Below, one piece after another: positions 52,059 through 62,798 of a DNA stretch of 64,000 nt. The DNA is from Clostridia bacterium (GTDB lineage: Bacteria > Bacillota > Clostridia > Oscillospirales > Acutalibacteraceae). The notes beneath the pieces are model-generated. The model had not been told where the DNA came from and did no database searches. It worked only from the letters and a program-made list of their open reading frames with translations. Position 1 is the stretch's first letter, and the number at the start of each line of letters is the position of its first letter. Location of the stretch: positions 1 to 64,000 of the forward strand of contig JAFQSY010000083.1 in NCBI GenBank assembly GCA_017409265.1. The letters are read 5' to 3'. Position numbers and translations under genes: made by a program.

Positions 52059-54077
52059 TGCTCCGACCGAGAAAAGCCGATTAACTGCTTTACGCAAAAG
52101 TGCATATTCCTCGCCCTCAAGGGCGGGGTTTTTTTTGAGCAGATTTGCAGCTGCAGCGTGAGTTTCTCTTATAACCTCGCCGTCAGTCATCATGTTTGCA
52201 ATTTTCATTTCGGGCAAACCGTGCTGACGTGAGCCGAAAAAGTCGCCCGGACCGCGCAGTTTTAAGTCTTCATCGGCGATTTTAAAGCCGTCTGTTGTCG
52301 ATGCAAGAGTTTTGAGCCTGTAAACGGTTTCGTCATTCTGTGCATCGGAAATCATGATGCATGAGGATTTATGGCTTCCTCTGCCGATTCTGCCGCGCAG
52401 CTGGTGAAGCTGCGAAAGACCGAATCTCTCAGCATTTTCGATAACCATTATAACAGCATTCGGCACATCAATTCCGACCTCAATAACCGTCGTTGAAACA
52501 AGGAGCTGCGTCTCACCGCTTGCGAAAGATTCCATAACCGCTTTTTTTTCGGCAGGCTTCATTTTTCCGTGAAGGAGACCGAGCTTGAATCCCTTGAAAA
52601 AGCCGTTAGAAAGGTCCCGGTAAAGCTGTGTTGCGGCCTTCATTTCAAACTCTTCATTTTCTTCAACCATGGGACATACTATGTATCCCTGTCTGCCTTC
52701 GCAGAGATGCTTTTTGATGTAGCCGTAGGCTCTTTCTCTGATTTCGGAATTGACAAGAAATGTTTCGATTTTTTGCCTGCCCTTCGGCATCTCGTCGAGA
52801 ATGCTCAAATCAAGGTCGCCGTAGATTATCAATGCAAGCGTTCTCGGAATCGGCGTAGCAGACATAACGAGTGTATGCGGATTGTTGCCCTTTGAAGAAA
52901 GTGAGCCTCTCTGGTTAACACCGAATCGGTGCTGTTCATCGGTTACGGCAAGGGCAAGATTGTTAAATTCAACATCCTTTTGAATCAGCGCATGGGTGCC
53001 GATAATAAGGTCTGTTTTGCCGTTTTTAAGGGAGGCTTTTATTTTTTTCTTCTCTGCCGCAGGTGTTGAGCCCGTGAGAAGAGAAATTTCAATATCGGTA
53101 TTTTCAAACATTTTTGTAAGGGTTTTATAGTGCTGCATTGCGAGAACTTCAGTAGGCGCCATAAGCGCACTCTGACAGCCGTTTTTTGCGCAGTTGTATA
53201 TCAAAGCGGCGCTGACAGCTGTTTTACCTGAACCTACATCGCCCTGAAGCAGTCGGTTCATGGGGATACCCTTCATCATATCCGCCGCAGATTCCGCAAT
53301 TGCACATTTCTGGGCTCCTGTAAGTTCAAACGGCAGAAGTGAAAAATATTCTTCCGTATAATCCTTTTTCATTGAAAAAGCGGCCGAACGTCGGTTTTTT
53401 GTTTTAAGGCGCATCATACCGAGTTCAAGAAGGAAAAGCTCTTCAAAAATCAGCCTTCTGCGTGCCTCTGAAAGCAAATCCTCGCTTTCGGGGAAGTGAA
53501 TGTTACGAAGAGCACCTTCAAGATTTAAAAGACAGTATGCATTTCTGATTTCTTTCGGAATCGGGTCATCAATTTTACCGCATGAAGCAAATGCGGTTTT
53601 GATGAGTTTTTCAATCGCCTTTGAATTTAATCCTGCAGTTTGCGGATATATCGGACGCATCCTTCCGAAGTCGGTAAATTCTTCAAATTCGGGTGAGGTC
53701 ATCTGGCGGTAGTAGCCTTTACCCGTAATTTTACCGAAAAACAAGTATTCTTTGCCCTGCTCAATTCTTTCAGCGGCATATTTATTGTTAAAAAAGGTGA
53801 TGTCAAGAAGGCTTTCGCCGTCTGTGACCTCTGTTTTATAGAGGGTCATACCTTTGCGGATTCGATGCTCACGGCATCTCATGCCGGCAATGGCTTTTAT
53901 GCAAACGGTTTCTCCGAGTGAAGCATATTTAATAGGTGTTATTTTGCTCCAATCCTCGTATATACGGGGGTAAAAGGTCAGCAAGTCCCAAAGGGTGAAA
54001 ATTCCGAGCTTTGCAAGCATTGCCGCGCGTTTTTCACCCACGCCCTTAAGATATTTGATGTTTGCGTTAAGTTCCAT
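52047..54077 (-). CDS. recG: ATP-dependent DNA helicase RecG
   Basis: This 676-residue helicase remodels stalled replication forks and branch-migrates Holliday junctions. An N-terminal wedge/OB domain (about 1-230) precedes two helicase domains. Motif I is LLQGDVGSGKTAVSAAL near residue 283, and motif II (DExx) is present as VTDEQHRFGV, where DEQH is the usual RecG form. The motif VI region is HQLRGRIGRGSHKSSC, and the TRG element follows. It is full length. The ATG is 2 bases after the fakA stop, with GGAG inside the fakA end, so the genes are coupled. Confidence 0.97.
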   Translation of the reverse strand: MELNANIKYLKGVGEKRAAMLAKLGIFTLWDLLTFYPRIYEDWSKITPIKYASLGETVCIKAIAGMRCREHRIRKGMTLYKTEVTDGESLLDITFFNNKYAAERIEQGKEYLFFGKITGKGYYRQMTSPEFEEFTDFGRMRPIYPQTAGLNSKAIEKLIKTAFASCGKIDDPIPKEIRNAYCLLNLEGALRNIHFPESEDLLSEARRRLIFEELFLLELGMMRLKTKNRRSAAFSMKKDYTEEYFSLLPFELTGAQKCAIAESAADMMKGIPMNRLLQGDVGSGKTAVSAALIYNCAKNGCQSALMAPTEVLAMQHYKTLTKMFENTDIEISLLTGSTPAAEKKKIKASLKNGKTDLIIGTHALIQKDVEFNNLALAVTDEQHRFGVNQRGSLSSKGNNPHTLVMSATPIPRTLALIIYGDLDLSILDEMPKGRQKIETFLVNSEIRERAYGYIKKHLCEGRQGYIVCPMVEENEEFEMKAATQLYRDLSNGFFKGFKLGLLHGKMKPAEKKAVMESFASGETQLLVSTTVIEVGIDVPNAVIMVIENAERFGLSQLHQLRGRIGRGSHKSSCIMISDAQNDETVYRLKTLASTTDGFKIADEDLKLRGPGDFFGSRQHGLPEMKIANMMTDGEVIRETHAAAANLLKKNPALEGEEYALLRKAVNRLFSVGASMN

Positions 54078-54079
54078 TT

Positions 54080-55639
54080 TTACTCCACGGAAATTATATA
54101 GTAATATAGCGGCTGGCCGCCCGAAAAAAATTCTATTTCAATATCGCCGTATCTTGCAAGAACCGTGTTAACGACTTTTTCTGCATTGCATATGTCTGTA
54201 TCCTTGCCATAAATGAGAGAAACTTTCTTTTTCTTTGATTTTTCAAGCAGATGAAGAATGATACTGACTGCTGTTGATGCAATATCATCGCCTGCACAGA
54301 TTATATTATCGTCTTCAAGACCTATTATCTGACCTTGCAAAAAATTTCTGCATCCGATGCGCCCTTCTCTTGCGGCGTAAGTGACAGCTCCGCTCAAAAC
54401 AGATGATACGGCATGCTCTGTTTGCGCAACGTTTGATTCGGGTGATGCATAGGTGCTGAAAGCTTTTGCTGCGGCCAGACCCTCGGGAATTGATTTTGCA
54501 TTGTTGACCCAGACTCTTTTTTTGCTCATGACTGCCGCACGCTTTGCGGCAAGAACGGTGTTTTTATTGTTGGGAGAAATAAAAATATTTTCATAGGCGC
54601 AGCCATTTATTGCATCAAGAATATCGCCGGGACTTGCGTTCATTGTTGATTGGCATTCAAGTGCAATAACGCCTCTGGTTTCTTCAAACAGCTTTTTAAT
54701 TCCGCTTCCGCAACAAAGACTAATCATACAGCATTCAGCGGAGGCTTTTTCAGCAGATTGAAATTTCATATTGTCAATCTTTATATCGCTTAAATCACCG
54801 TATTCAAGCGCTTTTGCAATTGCTTTATCAGGTCTGTTTGTGTGAACGTGAACCTTAATTATTCCCGAATGTTCTGCGACCGCAGGGCAGTCGCCTATAT
54901 CCGAAAGAAAGCTTCGGAAATTATTTATATCAACATTTTTTGCGTTGCTTATCAAAAATTCGGTGCAGTATTCAAATCTTATATCTTCTTTTTGCGTGTT
55001 GATTGTCCGGGGCTTTGATGCTTCGGGAATATCATCGTTTTCAGGGTTGTTCAGCATGCCCTCCATGATGTAGACAAGTCCCTGGCCGCCAGCATCAACA
55101 ACGCCGTGTTTTTTAAGTATAGGTAAAAGATTTGGGGTTGATTTTAAAGAAGCTTTTGCACCTGAAACTGCAGCAGCAAAGGTTTCTTCTGCTGTTTTAC
55201 CTTTTTTTGCAGCAGATAGGGCTTTAGCTGCGGCAAGGCGGATAACGGTAAGAATTGTTCCTTCAGTTGGCTTGTCAATTGCGGCGTATGCCTCGTTACA
55301 TCCCATCTCAAGTCCCTTTGCGAGAGACACCGCATCAATATAATCAAGCCCGTCAATGCTTTGCGCAAAGCCTTTGAATATAAGCGAGAAAATAACTCCC
55401 GAGTTTCCTCTTGCGCATCGGAGAAGCTCACCTGCAGCATAATCGGCGACTGCACCTGTACCCGAATCGGGACATTTTTCCATTGCTTTGGCGCAACCCG
55501 CAAGGGTCATTGCAAGGTTAGTACCCGTATCACCGTCCGGAACGGGAAAAACATTCAGTCTGTTTACCTCTTCAGCATGAAGCTGAATGTTTTTTGCTGC
55601 CGAATAAATTGCATTTTTAAGCATTTCGGAATTAATCAT
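54080..55639 (-). CDS. fakA: FakA-type fatty acid kinase (DAK2/DhaL domain, YloV)
   Basis: This 519-residue protein has an N-terminal DhaL kinase domain (about 5-195) with the nucleotide/metal motif NVFPVPDGDTGTNLAMTLAG and the RGNSGVIFSLIFKGF segment. A central domain and a C-terminal FakA_C region follow (about 300-519, including ECQSTMNASPGDILDAINGC). FakA phosphorylates fatty acids presented by a FakB (DegV-family) protein so they can enter phospholipid synthesis. The usual asp23-like partner gene is not upstream. It is followed by recG, a common Firmicutes neighbour order. Confidence 0.92.
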   Translation of the reverse strand: MINSEMLKNAIYSAAKNIQLHAEEVNRLNVFPVPDGDTGTNLAMTLAGCAKAMEKCPDSGTGAVADYAAGELLRCARGNSGVIFSLIFKGFAQSIDGLDYIDAVSLAKGLEMGCNEAYAAIDKPTEGTILTVIRLAAAKALSAAKKGKTAEETFAAAVSGAKASLKSTPNLLPILKKHGVVDAGGQGLVYIMEGMLNNPENDDIPEASKPRTINTQKEDIRFEYCTEFLISNAKNVDINNFRSFLSDIGDCPAVAEHSGIIKVHVHTNRPDKAIAKALEYGDLSDIKIDNMKFQSAEKASAECCMISLCCGSGIKKLFEETRGVIALECQSTMNASPGDILDAINGCAYENIFISPNNKNTVLAAKRAAVMSKKRVWVNNAKSIPEGLAAAKAFSTYASPESNVAQTEHAVSSVLSGAVTYAAREGRIGCRNFLQGQIIGLEDDNIICAGDDIASTAVSIILHLLEKSKKKKVSLIYGKDTDICNAEKVVNTVLARYGDIEIEFFSGGQPLYYYIISVE

Positions 55640-55705
55640 AATATATCCGTCCTTCCGTTTGAAATCTGAATATATTATGGCAAAATTTTCAGAGGATAAA
55701 CTTAA

Positions 55706-57181
55706 TTATCTGAAACTCCATGTTTCTATATCATAAAAAACATCGCCGTCACAGCAGTTGAATCCGCCCTGCATGGAGTTTGTGTATGATACCGCCGCGT
55801 TTCTGTAACAAAGCGGAATAAACGGCAGGTCCTCGTTGAATGTGTTGATAAAGTCCATAAGCTCGCAGCCGCCCGAAAGAAGCTGTGCATATCTTGCGCA
55901 TGAAGCGCCCGTTTGGTCAATGCCGAAAGCAATGTTTCCGCTGCCGAGCATGGAGCTTAAATCCATATTTGGCGAAAAACGCACTTCTCCGATATACATA
56001 TCATATGAGCCGAGCTCAAGAGCTTCTTTATAATATTGAGTTTCATATTCCTTTAAATTGACGGAAAATCCCAATTGAACGAGATAGTCGCGGATAAAAC
56101 GTGCGGTTTCAAGCTTGAATTGATTTTCTTTGTTTACAAGTAAGGAAATTTCTTTTTCTGAAATGTTAATACCCGATTCTGTAATTAATCCGAGTGCTTT
56201 TTGAATATCAACAGAGAGATAGAGGTCTTTTGCTGCAAGTGCATACCAGTCGGGGTTAAAAGGGGAATAGGTTTCTCTTGCATGCCCTTGAAACGCTGTT
56301 GCGACAATTTCTTTTCGGTTCACGGCATATCCGACAGCCTGACGGAGCATGGAATTTGAAAAATATTCGCTCTCTGAATTGAAGGCAAGATATACGAAAT
56401 TGTTTATGCCCATTTCAACCGTGTGAGCGTTGATTCTTGAATAAACACCGTTGCTCAAATCGTTATAATAAAATCCGGTGTTGCCGATTTCAAGGCTGCT
56501 TTCAACAGAGCTGCTGTCACGTACGGGGACAAGCATTATTGTTTTGATTGCGGGATTAAAACCCGATTTGTTTTTGTTAACAACAAGATATGTTGTTTCG
56601 CCCGAAATTTCGGGGATGTATCTTCCCGAGCCTACGGGAAGATTTCCGCTTGAGCCGTTTTTTACAATCGGAAAAGTAAGGCATGAAACGGCATAAGGGT
56701 CTGATTTTTCAAGAGTGAAAATAATCATGTTTGAAGCCGACATATTTGCACCCTTGAAATTTTTGAGTTTTTCGTTGTAAGTCGGAGAGAATTTTGCTCT
56801 GTCGAATGAATAGATGATATCTTGTGCCGTAACAGCACTTCCGTCTGAAAAAACAACTGAATCAAGAGTGACGTTAACCGCGTTTTCGCTGACGATTGCG
56901 CTTTTTGCGATAACGGGAATCGGCTCGTAGTTTTTATCAAGCTTATAAAGACCGTCATAAACAAGAGAAAGTATTTGTATATTTGCGGTCATTGTTGCCG
57001 TGAAAGGGTCAAGCATATCAGCTTTTGAATATGCCAGTTTAAGAATGCCCTCTTTTGTGTTATCGAGGTTTGATACGATTGCAGGGTCTATTGACGGCGT
57101 TTTTTCGTCGTCACAGCTGCAAAAAACAGTAAAAATCAGTGATAATATTAGAATCAGCGCGGCTGTTTTTTTCATTTTCAA
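55706..57181 (-). CDS. Family 5 extracellular solute-binding protein (peptide/nickel type)
   Basis: This 491-residue exported protein has a signal peptide (about 1-20) ending near FCSCDDE. A lipoprotein cysteine is likely, although the lipobox is not canonical. The mature part has the SBP_bac_5 layout: LKLAYSKADMLDPFTATMT at the N-terminus, YDGLYKLDKNYEPIPVIAKS, the FSDGSAVTAQDIIYSFDRA segment and AVGYAVNRKEIV further on. Such proteins deliver oligopeptides or similar ligands to ABC importers. No permease or ATPase genes are adjacent, so it either uses a remote importer or acts as a sensor. It directly abuts the tcdA stop codon. Confidence 0.88.
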   Translation of the reverse strand: MKMKKTAALILILSLIFTVFCSCDDEKTPSIDPAIVSNLDNTKEGILKLAYSKADMLDPFTATMTANIQILSLVYDGLYKLDKNYEPIPVIAKSAIVSENAVNVTLDSVVFSDGSAVTAQDIIYSFDRAKFSPTYNEKLKNFKGANMSASNMIIFTLEKSDPYAVSCLTFPIVKNGSSGNLPVGSGRYIPEISGETTYLVVNKNKSGFNPAIKTIMLVPVRDSSSVESSLEIGNTGFYYNDLSNGVYSRINAHTVEMGINNFVYLAFNSESEYFSNSMLRQAVGYAVNRKEIVATAFQGHARETYSPFNPDWYALAAKDLYLSVDIQKALGLITESGINISEKEISLLVNKENQFKLETARFIRDYLVQLGFSVNLKEYETQYYKEALELGSYDMYIGEVRFSPNMDLSSMLGSGNIAFGIDQTGASCARYAQLLSGGCELMDFINTFNEDLPFIPLCYRNAAVSYTNSMQGGFNCCDGDVFYDIETWSFR

Positions 57182-57886
57182 TCATCCTAAATCAGTTATT
57201 ATTTTGCCTGCTATTATAAGTCCCGCAACGCCGGGAACGAAAGGCAGACTGCCGGGAGTTTGACGTTTGCCCGAATCTTCGTCTGTTTTTGCAGGCTTTG
57301 CGGGTTCTTCGGGGGACCATACAACATTAAGCTTTTTTACGCCTTTCTTACGAAGCTCCGAACGCATAACTCTGCAGAGAGGGCAGCCGCTCGTTTTAAA
57401 AATATCCGAAACGGTGAATTGAGTGGGGTCAAGCTTGTTACCCGTGCCCATGCACGAAATTATCGGAATACCCATATCCTGCGCTTTGACCGCCAAATCA
57501 ATTTTTGCGCTTACGGTGTCAATCGCATCTGCAATGTAATCATATTTGCCGAGTTCGAATTCTTCTGCGTTTTCGGGAAGATAGAATTTTTTAAGTGCGG
57601 TAACCTCGCAGTCGGGATTAATGTCAAGCATTCTTTCCTTGACGACCTCAACTTTCGGTCTGCCGACTGTTGAATGAAGAGCACAGAGCTGGCGGTTGAT
57701 GTTTGTGACAGAAACGCAGTCACTGTCAACAATTGTGATTTGTCCTATACCCGCTCTTGCAAGAGCCTCGGCTGTATAAGAGCCGACTCCGCCCAGACCG
57801 AAGAGAATAATATTCATTTTTTTCAGTTTCTCGGTTGATTCTGCGCCGAGAATCATTTCTGAACGCAAGAATTGCGAATGCTCCAT
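57182..57886 (-). CDS. tcdA: tRNA threonylcarbamoyladenosine dehydratase (TcdA/ThiF-like)
   Basis: This 234-residue E1-like enzyme has the ATP-binding FGLGGVGSYTAEALARAG (G30-G35), then IVDSDCVSVTNINRQ, DYIADAIDTVSAK and MGTGNKLDPTQF. This is the TcdA/CsdL pattern, which cyclises t6A37 to ct6A in tRNAs reading ANN codons. Two cysteines in CPLC near 165 are typical of the group. The start at 57886 is supported by GGAGA 8 bases upstream; the longer reading from 57940 has no site. It is the first gene of a minus-strand run with the SBP, fakA and recG genes. Confidence 0.9.
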   Translation of the reverse strand: MEHSQFLRSEMILGAESTEKLKKMNIILFGLGGVGSYTAEALARAGIGQITIVDSDCVSVTNINRQLCALHSTVGRPKVEVVKERMLDINPDCEVTALKKFYLPENAEEFELGKYDYIADAIDTVSAKIDLAVKAQDMGIPIISCMGTGNKLDPTQFTVSDIFKTSGCPLCRVMRSELRKKGVKKLNVVWSPEEPAKPAKTDEDSGKRQTPGSLPFVPGVAGLIIAGKIITDLG

Positions 57887-57919
57887 TTTATCTGTCTCCA
57901 TTAGAACATATTTATACAT

Positions 57920-57947
57920 AATATATAATACTATAAACAAAGACCAA
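57920..57947 (-). promoter_or_regulatory. Possible promoter of the tcdA-recG block
   Basis: On the minus strand TTGGTC (57947-57942), 16 bases, TATATT (57925-57920). It is moderate in quality. Confidence 0.5.
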
Positions 57948-58009
57948 AAGTAAATATTTTTTATAAATTTATTTTAACAAAATGCAAAATATATTAGTTT
58001 ATATTTTTC

Positions 58010-58038
58010 TTGAAATATTTTATTATTAATGCTATACT
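58010..58038 (+). promoter_or_regulatory. Promoter of the recJ-rel operon
   Basis: TTGAAA (58010-58015), 17 bases, TATACT (58033-58038). Confidence 0.82.
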
Positions 58039-58060
58039 AATAAGATATTGAAAGGAATGA

Positions 58061-60103
58061 TTGCTTTTGAGACGTAAGAAGTGGATAGTAACAAAAGGCA
58101 ATAAGGATTTGGCAGCTCAAATCGCGCAGGAATTGAGCATAGATCCTTTTGCTGCGTTGCTCGTTACCTCAAGAGGCTTTGACAATATAGACGAAATTGC
58201 TGATTTTTTTGATCATGACGCTCCGCTCTGCCTTTCCCCGCTTTCAATCGCCGATATGGGCAAGGCTGCCGAAAGAATCAACAGAGCTATCGACGATTTT
58301 GAAATGATTTGTGTTTTCGGTGATTATGATGCAGACGGCGTGACTGCAACGGCGCTCCTTTATTCATATCTTGAAACGAGAGGTGCAAATGTTATCCGTT
58401 ATATTCCCGACAGGCTTACAGAGGGATACGGACTTAATATAGATGCAGTTGAAAAGCTTGCTGAAATGGGCGTAAAGCTTATTGTTACTGTGGATAACGG
58501 TGTTTCTGCGATTGATGAAGCTGTCAGAGCGAAGGAGCTCGGAATAGATTTGATTGTTACCGACCATCATAAGGTCGGAGATGTTATTCCTGATGCGGTT
58601 GCGGTTGTTGACCCTCACCGTGAGGATTGCCCCAGCACATTTAAGGAGATGTCGGGCGTCGGCGTCGCATTCAAGCTTGCGTGTGCTCTTGAGGGTGATG
58701 ACGGCGATATACTTATTGAAGAATACGGTGATTTGGTAGCTCTCGGCACTATCGGCGATGTTGTTACTCTGACAGGCGAAAACAGAGTTATGGTGCGCAG
58801 GGGATTAAGGCTTATAAATGAATGCCCCAGACCCGGAATAAATGCTCTTATGGAGATTGCGGGAGTCGGTGAAAAGATTTTTTCAGCATCTACGGCGGCT
58901 TTTACCGTGTGTCCGCGAATTAATGCCGCAGGCCGAATGGGCTCTGCAAGCAAGGCTCTTGATTTATTGCTTTGCGATGACGATGAGGCTGCAGAGCAGA
59001 CTGCGCAGGTCATAAACGAAATGAATATTCAGCGCCAGCAGACCGAAACCTCGATTTTCTCAAGCGCTGTTTCACTCATTAATTCCGAAACTGGAATTAT
59101 AAACGATAAAATTATTGTTGTTGACGGCGAAGGTTGGCATCAGGGGGTTATCGGCATTGTTGCCGCAAGAATAACCGAGAGATACGGCAGACCATGTGTC
59201 GTAATTTCACGCGATGGTGAAAACGCAAGAGGCTCTTGCAGAAGCGTTGAAGGCTTTTCAATTTATGATGCGATAGAAGCTGTTTCGGATTGCCTTGACC
59301 ATTTCGGTGGGCATACACTTGCGGCGGGTCTCGGTCTTAAATCGTCAAGGATTGAAGAATTCAGACGCAGAATCAACGAGTATGCGGCAGATAAATCGGT
59401 TCCCTTTGCGCTTCAGAAGATTGACTGCCGTTTGCTCCCAAGCTCGATCGGACTTGATATGCTTTCGGCAATGAGCCTGCTTGAGCCGTTCGGCTCGGGA
59501 AATCCACAGCCCTGCTTTGGTCTTTTCGGAGTAAAAATCGAAGAGCTTGCATCAGTTTCGGACGGAAAGCATATAAGAATGGTTGTTTCAAAGAACGGAG
59601 CAAGAACGGGGGTTGTTTTCTTCGGAATGCCCGAAAGAAGATTCCCCTATGAAAAGGGCGATACGGTTGACCTTGCAGTGAATCTTGATAAAAACATTTA
59701 TAACGGAGAAACAAGAGTTTCGGTTATTATAAGAGGAATAAGACCTTCATTTACCGATGAAGAAAAGGTTCTTTCGGCAATTGAGCTTTATGATAAATTC
59801 TCAAGGCACGAAAAACTGACGGCTGATGAAGCGGCGGCAATTATCCCCGACCGACAGCTTGAGGTTGATGTTTTCAAATCTATAAAAGCAAAACCACTTA
59901 AAGACAGAGAATATGAAGTGCTTTGCATAAGGCTCGGTGATGACGGCGGAAATCTCGCAAAGGTCAATGCCGTTGTCGATATTATGCTTGAAATGGGGAT
60001 ACTTGCCGTAACTGCAGAAGATACGGTATATGTCCCGGATAATCCGCCGAAAGTAAATCTTGAGGATTCGGAAATAATTAAAAGGCTTAAAAGTTTTCTT
60101 TGA
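58061..60103 (+). CDS. recJ: Single-stranded-DNA-specific exonuclease RecJ
   Basis: This 680-residue 5'-3' exonuclease acts in recombination and mismatch/base-excision repair. DHH-superfamily motifs are intact: GDYDADGVTATALL, VDNGVSAIDEA, VTDHHKVGD (the DHH motif) and INAAGRMGSA. DHHA1 follows with GGHTLAAGLG, then a C-terminal OB-like and accessory region. The start is TTG at 58061 (AAGGA 4 bases upstream) or TTG 58067 (10 bases); the sequence does not decide between them. An ATG at 58057 is out of frame and stops at once. It is first in the recJ-rel-dtd-MBL-hemZ operon, an order common in Clostridia. Confidence 0.95.
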   Translation: MLLRRKKWIVTKGNKDLAAQIAQELSIDPFAALLVTSRGFDNIDEIADFFDHDAPLCLSPLSIADMGKAAERINRAIDDFEMICVFGDYDADGVTATALLYSYLETRGANVIRYIPDRLTEGYGLNIDAVEKLAEMGVKLIVTVDNGVSAIDEAVRAKELGIDLIVTDHHKVGDVIPDAVAVVDPHREDCPSTFKEMSGVGVAFKLACALEGDDGDILIEEYGDLVALGTIGDVVTLTGENRVMVRRGLRLINECPRPGINALMEIAGVGEKIFSASTAAFTVCPRINAAGRMGSASKALDLLLCDDDEAAEQTAQVINEMNIQRQQTETSIFSSAVSLINSETGIINDKIIVVDGEGWHQGVIGIVAARITERYGRPCVVISRDGENARGSCRSVEGFSIYDAIEAVSDCLDHFGGHTLAAGLGLKSSRIEEFRRRINEYAADKSVPFALQKIDCRLLPSSIGLDMLSAMSLLEPFGSGNPQPCFGLFGVKIEELASVSDGKHIRMVVSKNGARTGVVFFGMPERRFPYEKGDTVDLAVNLDKNIYNGETRVSVIIRGIRPSFTDEEKVLSAIELYDKFSRHEKLTADEAAAIIPDRQLEVDVFKSIKAKPLKDREYEVLCIRLGDDGGNLAKVNAVVDIMLEMGILAVTAEDTVYVPDNPPKVNLEDSEIIKRLKSFL

Positions 60104-60122
60104 TTTGAATTGAGGAAAGATT

Positions 60123-62333
60123 ATGAAAGAGTTTAAAAAGACAAGTGTATGCACCAGCTCGTGTCCCGAAGAATGCATGGAGCTTCTCCTTGAGCTTATA
60201 GGCGATAATTGCACTCAAAAAGAAATGTGCGATGTTAAAAAGGCATATCAGATTGCCAACGAAGCGCATGAGGGGCAGAAGCGTCTTTCGGGTGAGCCTT
60301 ATATCATGCATCCGCTCAGTGTGGCAATTATTCTTGCAAGTCTCGGTATGGACGAGGCTTCCATAATTGCGGCAATTCTTCACGATACGGTTGAGGATAC
60401 AAAGCTGACAAATGCCGAGGTAAAAAAAGAGTTCGGCGAAACAATTGCGGAGCTTGTCGATGGCGTTACCAAAATCGGCAAGGTTCCTCTTCAGACAAAG
60501 GAAGAACAGCAGGCGGAGAATATCCGAAAAATGCTTATCGCAATGTCAAGGGATATCCGCGTTATTATTATCAAGCTTGCCGACAGACTTCATAACATGA
60601 GAACTCTTATGTTCAAGCCGGAGCAACGCCGCAGGGAGATTGCTCTCGAAACAATAGAAATCTATGCGCCTATTGCTCACAGACTCGGTATCCGACCCAT
60701 CAAGGAAGAACTCGAAGACCTTTCTATCAGCTATCTCGACCATGTTGCTTATCATGAGATTGAAGAGTCCCTTGAAAATCAGAGCAAAACAAGAAATGAG
60801 TTTCTTGAAGATACAAAATCAAGAATTGAAGAGAGAATAAAAACCGTTGTCAGCGGGGCACAGGTCAACGGAAGAATCAAATCTGTTCACGGCATATACA
60901 GAAAGATGTATATGCAGAATAAGAATTTTGACCAGATTTATGACATATACGCAGTCAGAATTATTGTTGACACGGTAATCGACTGTTATAACTGCCTTGG
61001 TGTTATCCACGATATGTTTAAACCAATTCCGGGCAGATTCAAGGATTATATTTCAACACCGAAGCCCAATATGTATCAGTCGCTTCATACAACCGTTCTC
61101 GGCAAAGAGGGCATTCCCTTTGAAGTTCAGATAAGAACATGGGAAATGCATCATACTGCCGAATTTGGTATCGCGGCCCATTGGAAATATAAGCTCGGAA
61201 TAAACGGAACCGCAAAGTTTGAAGAACGCCTCACATGGATAAGACAGCTCCTTGAAAACCAGAGCGAGGACGAAAATGTTGAGGATATCGTTTCAACAAT
61301 CAAAAGCGACCTTGTTCCCGAAGAAGTTTTTGTTTTTACACCCAAGGGCGATGTTTTCAGCCTTCCCATGGGTTCAACCGTTGTTGACTTTGCCTATGCC
61401 ATTCACTCGGCAGTCGGCAATAAGATGGTCGGTGCAAAAGTTGACGGCAGAATTGTTCCGCTTGACTATAATGTTAAAACGGGTGAAATTATTGAGATTA
61501 TGACATCATCGCAGCAGGGCAAGGGTCCCAGCCGCGATTGGCTCAATATCGTAAAAACCAGCCAAGCGAGAAGTAAAATCCGCCAGTGGTTCAAAAAGGA
61601 ACGCAGAGAAGAAAACATCATAGAAGGTAAGGCGCAGCTTGAAAGAGAATTTAAGCGTAACTTTATACGACTTACCGAAGAGAATTACGAAGAATTTGTT
61701 CTTAAAATTGCTGAAAGACAGCATTGCAAATCGCTTGAGGATTTCTATGCCGCAATCGGCTACGGCGGAATTTCGCTCATGCGTCTTATGCCCAGAATCA
61801 AGGAGGATTACGGAAAACTTAATAAATCCGATGAACCCGTTATTGTAACCGCTCCGATTAAAAAGAGAACAAAGAGCAACGAAGGCGTTATCGTTGAGGG
61901 AATCGACAACTGTCTTATCAAATTTTCGCGTTGCTGCAATCCGCTGCCCGGAGACGATATTATCGGATTTATTACAAGAGGTCACGGCGTTTCCATTCAC
62001 ACAAAGAAATGCACCAATGTTCCTGCAGATATCAGTAAGGCGGGTGAGCCAGAAAGATGGATTGCCGCATATTGGGACACGAATGTAAAGGAAGATTTCA
62101 AGTGCACACTTCAGCTTTTCTGCCTCAACAGAATCGGACTTCTTGCCGATGTTTCGAGCCTTCTTGCAAATATGCGTATTATGATTAATGATATCAGTAC
62201 AAGAAATACTACTGACGGCAGAGCGATTGTTATGGTCACGGTATCTGTTAACGGTGTTGAGCATCTCAATTCGCTTGTCGCTAAAATTGAAAAGATTGAC
62301 GGTGTTTTGAGTATAGAAAGAAGCGGTATTTAA
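60123..62333 (+). CDS. rel: Bifunctional (p)ppGpp synthetase/hydrolase
   Basis: This 736-residue long RSH protein has an intact HD hydrolase domain (HDTVEDT, H87-D88). The synthetase domain (about 230-345) has [20 protein letters not shown], where RFKD is the RXKD signature of bifunctional Rel. A TGS domain (about 395-455, [20 protein letters not shown]), helical and zinc-finger-like segments ([18 protein letters not shown]) and a C-terminal ACT domain (about 660-736) follow. It makes and degrades the stringent-response alarmone on ribosomes carrying uncharged tRNA. It is 19 bases after recJ and 2 before dtd. Confidence 0.97.
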   Translation: MKEFKKTSVCTSSCPEECMELLLELIGDNCTQKEMCDVKKAYQIANEAHEGQKRLSGEPYIMHPLSVAIILASLGMDEASIIAAILHDTVEDTKLTNAEVKKEFGETIAELVDGVTKIGKVPLQTKEEQQAENIRKMLIAMSRDIRVIIIKLADRLHNMRTLMFKPEQRRREIALETIEIYAPIAHRLGIRPIKEELEDLSISYLDHVAYHEIEESLENQSKTRNEFLEDTKSRIEERIKTVVSGAQVNGRIKSVHGIYRKMYMQNKNFDQIYDIYAVRIIVDTVIDCYNCLGVIHDMFKPIPGRFKDYISTPKPNMYQSLHTTVLGKEGIPFEVQIRTWEMHHTAEFGIAAHWKYKLGINGTAKFEERLTWIRQLLENQSEDENVEDIVSTIKSDLVPEEVFVFTPKGDVFSLPMGSTVVDFAYAIHSAVGNKMVGAKVDGRIVPLDYNVKTGEIIEIMTSSQQGKGPSRDWLNIVKTSQARSKIRQWFKKERREENIIEGKAQLEREFKRNFIRLTEENYEEFVLKIAERQHCKSLEDFYAAIGYGGISLMRLMPRIKEDYGKLNKSDEPVIVTAPIKKRTKSNEGVIVEGIDNCLIKFSRCCNPLPGDDIIGFITRGHGVSIHTKKCTNVPADISKAGEPERWIAAYWDTNVKEDFKCTLQLFCLNRIGLLADVSSLLANMRIMINDISTRNTTDGRAIVMVTVSVNGVEHLNSLVAKIEKIDGVLSIERSGI

Positions 62334-62335
62334 AA

Positions 62336-62794
62336 ATGAGAGCAGTTATCCAAAGAGTAAATAAATCCTCCGTCAGCGTTGACGGTGAAATAAAAGGCAG
62401 CGTGGGAAAGGGCTTCAATGTTCTTCTCGGTGTTATGAACGGTGATACTGAATCTCAGGCGGAGCTTCTTGCTGCCAAAATTTCAAAACTCCGTGTTTTT
62501 GAGGATGAAGCAGGTAAAATGAATAGGTGCGTAACCGATATCGTCGGCGAAATTCTTGTTATTTCGCAGTTTACGCTCTGTGCGGATATCAAAAAAGGCA
62601 ACCGACCTTCATTTACCGATTCCGCTCCACCCGAAGAAGCAAACCGTCTTTATAAATATTTCTGCTCAAAGCTGCGCGAAAACGGTGTTTCAAAGGTTGA
62701 AACGGGTGTTTTTGCGGCTGATATGAAAGTGGAAATCGAAAATGACGGTCCAGTTACAATTGTTATGGATACTGACATCTGGGATAAAAGGTGA
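62336..62794 (+). CDS. dtd: D-aminoacyl-tRNA deacylase
   Basis: This 152-residue enzyme removes D-amino acids (and Gly from tRNA-Ala) from mischarged tRNAs. Diagnostic motifs are present: [10 protein letters not shown], the catalytic [17 protein letters not shown] and the Gly-cisPro-containing [10 protein letters not shown] near the C-terminus. It follows rel by 2 bases, the usual partner in Firmicutes, and its stop codon lies within the ribosome site of the next gene. Confidence 0.97.
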   Translation: MRAVIQRVNKSSVSVDGEIKGSVGKGFNVLLGVMNGDTESQAELLAAKISKLRVFEDEAGKMNRCVTDIVGEILVISQFTLCADIKKGNRPSFTDSAPPEEANRLYKYFCSKLRENGVSKVETGVFAADMKVEIENDGPVTIVMDTDIWDKR

Positions 62795-62798
62795 AAAA

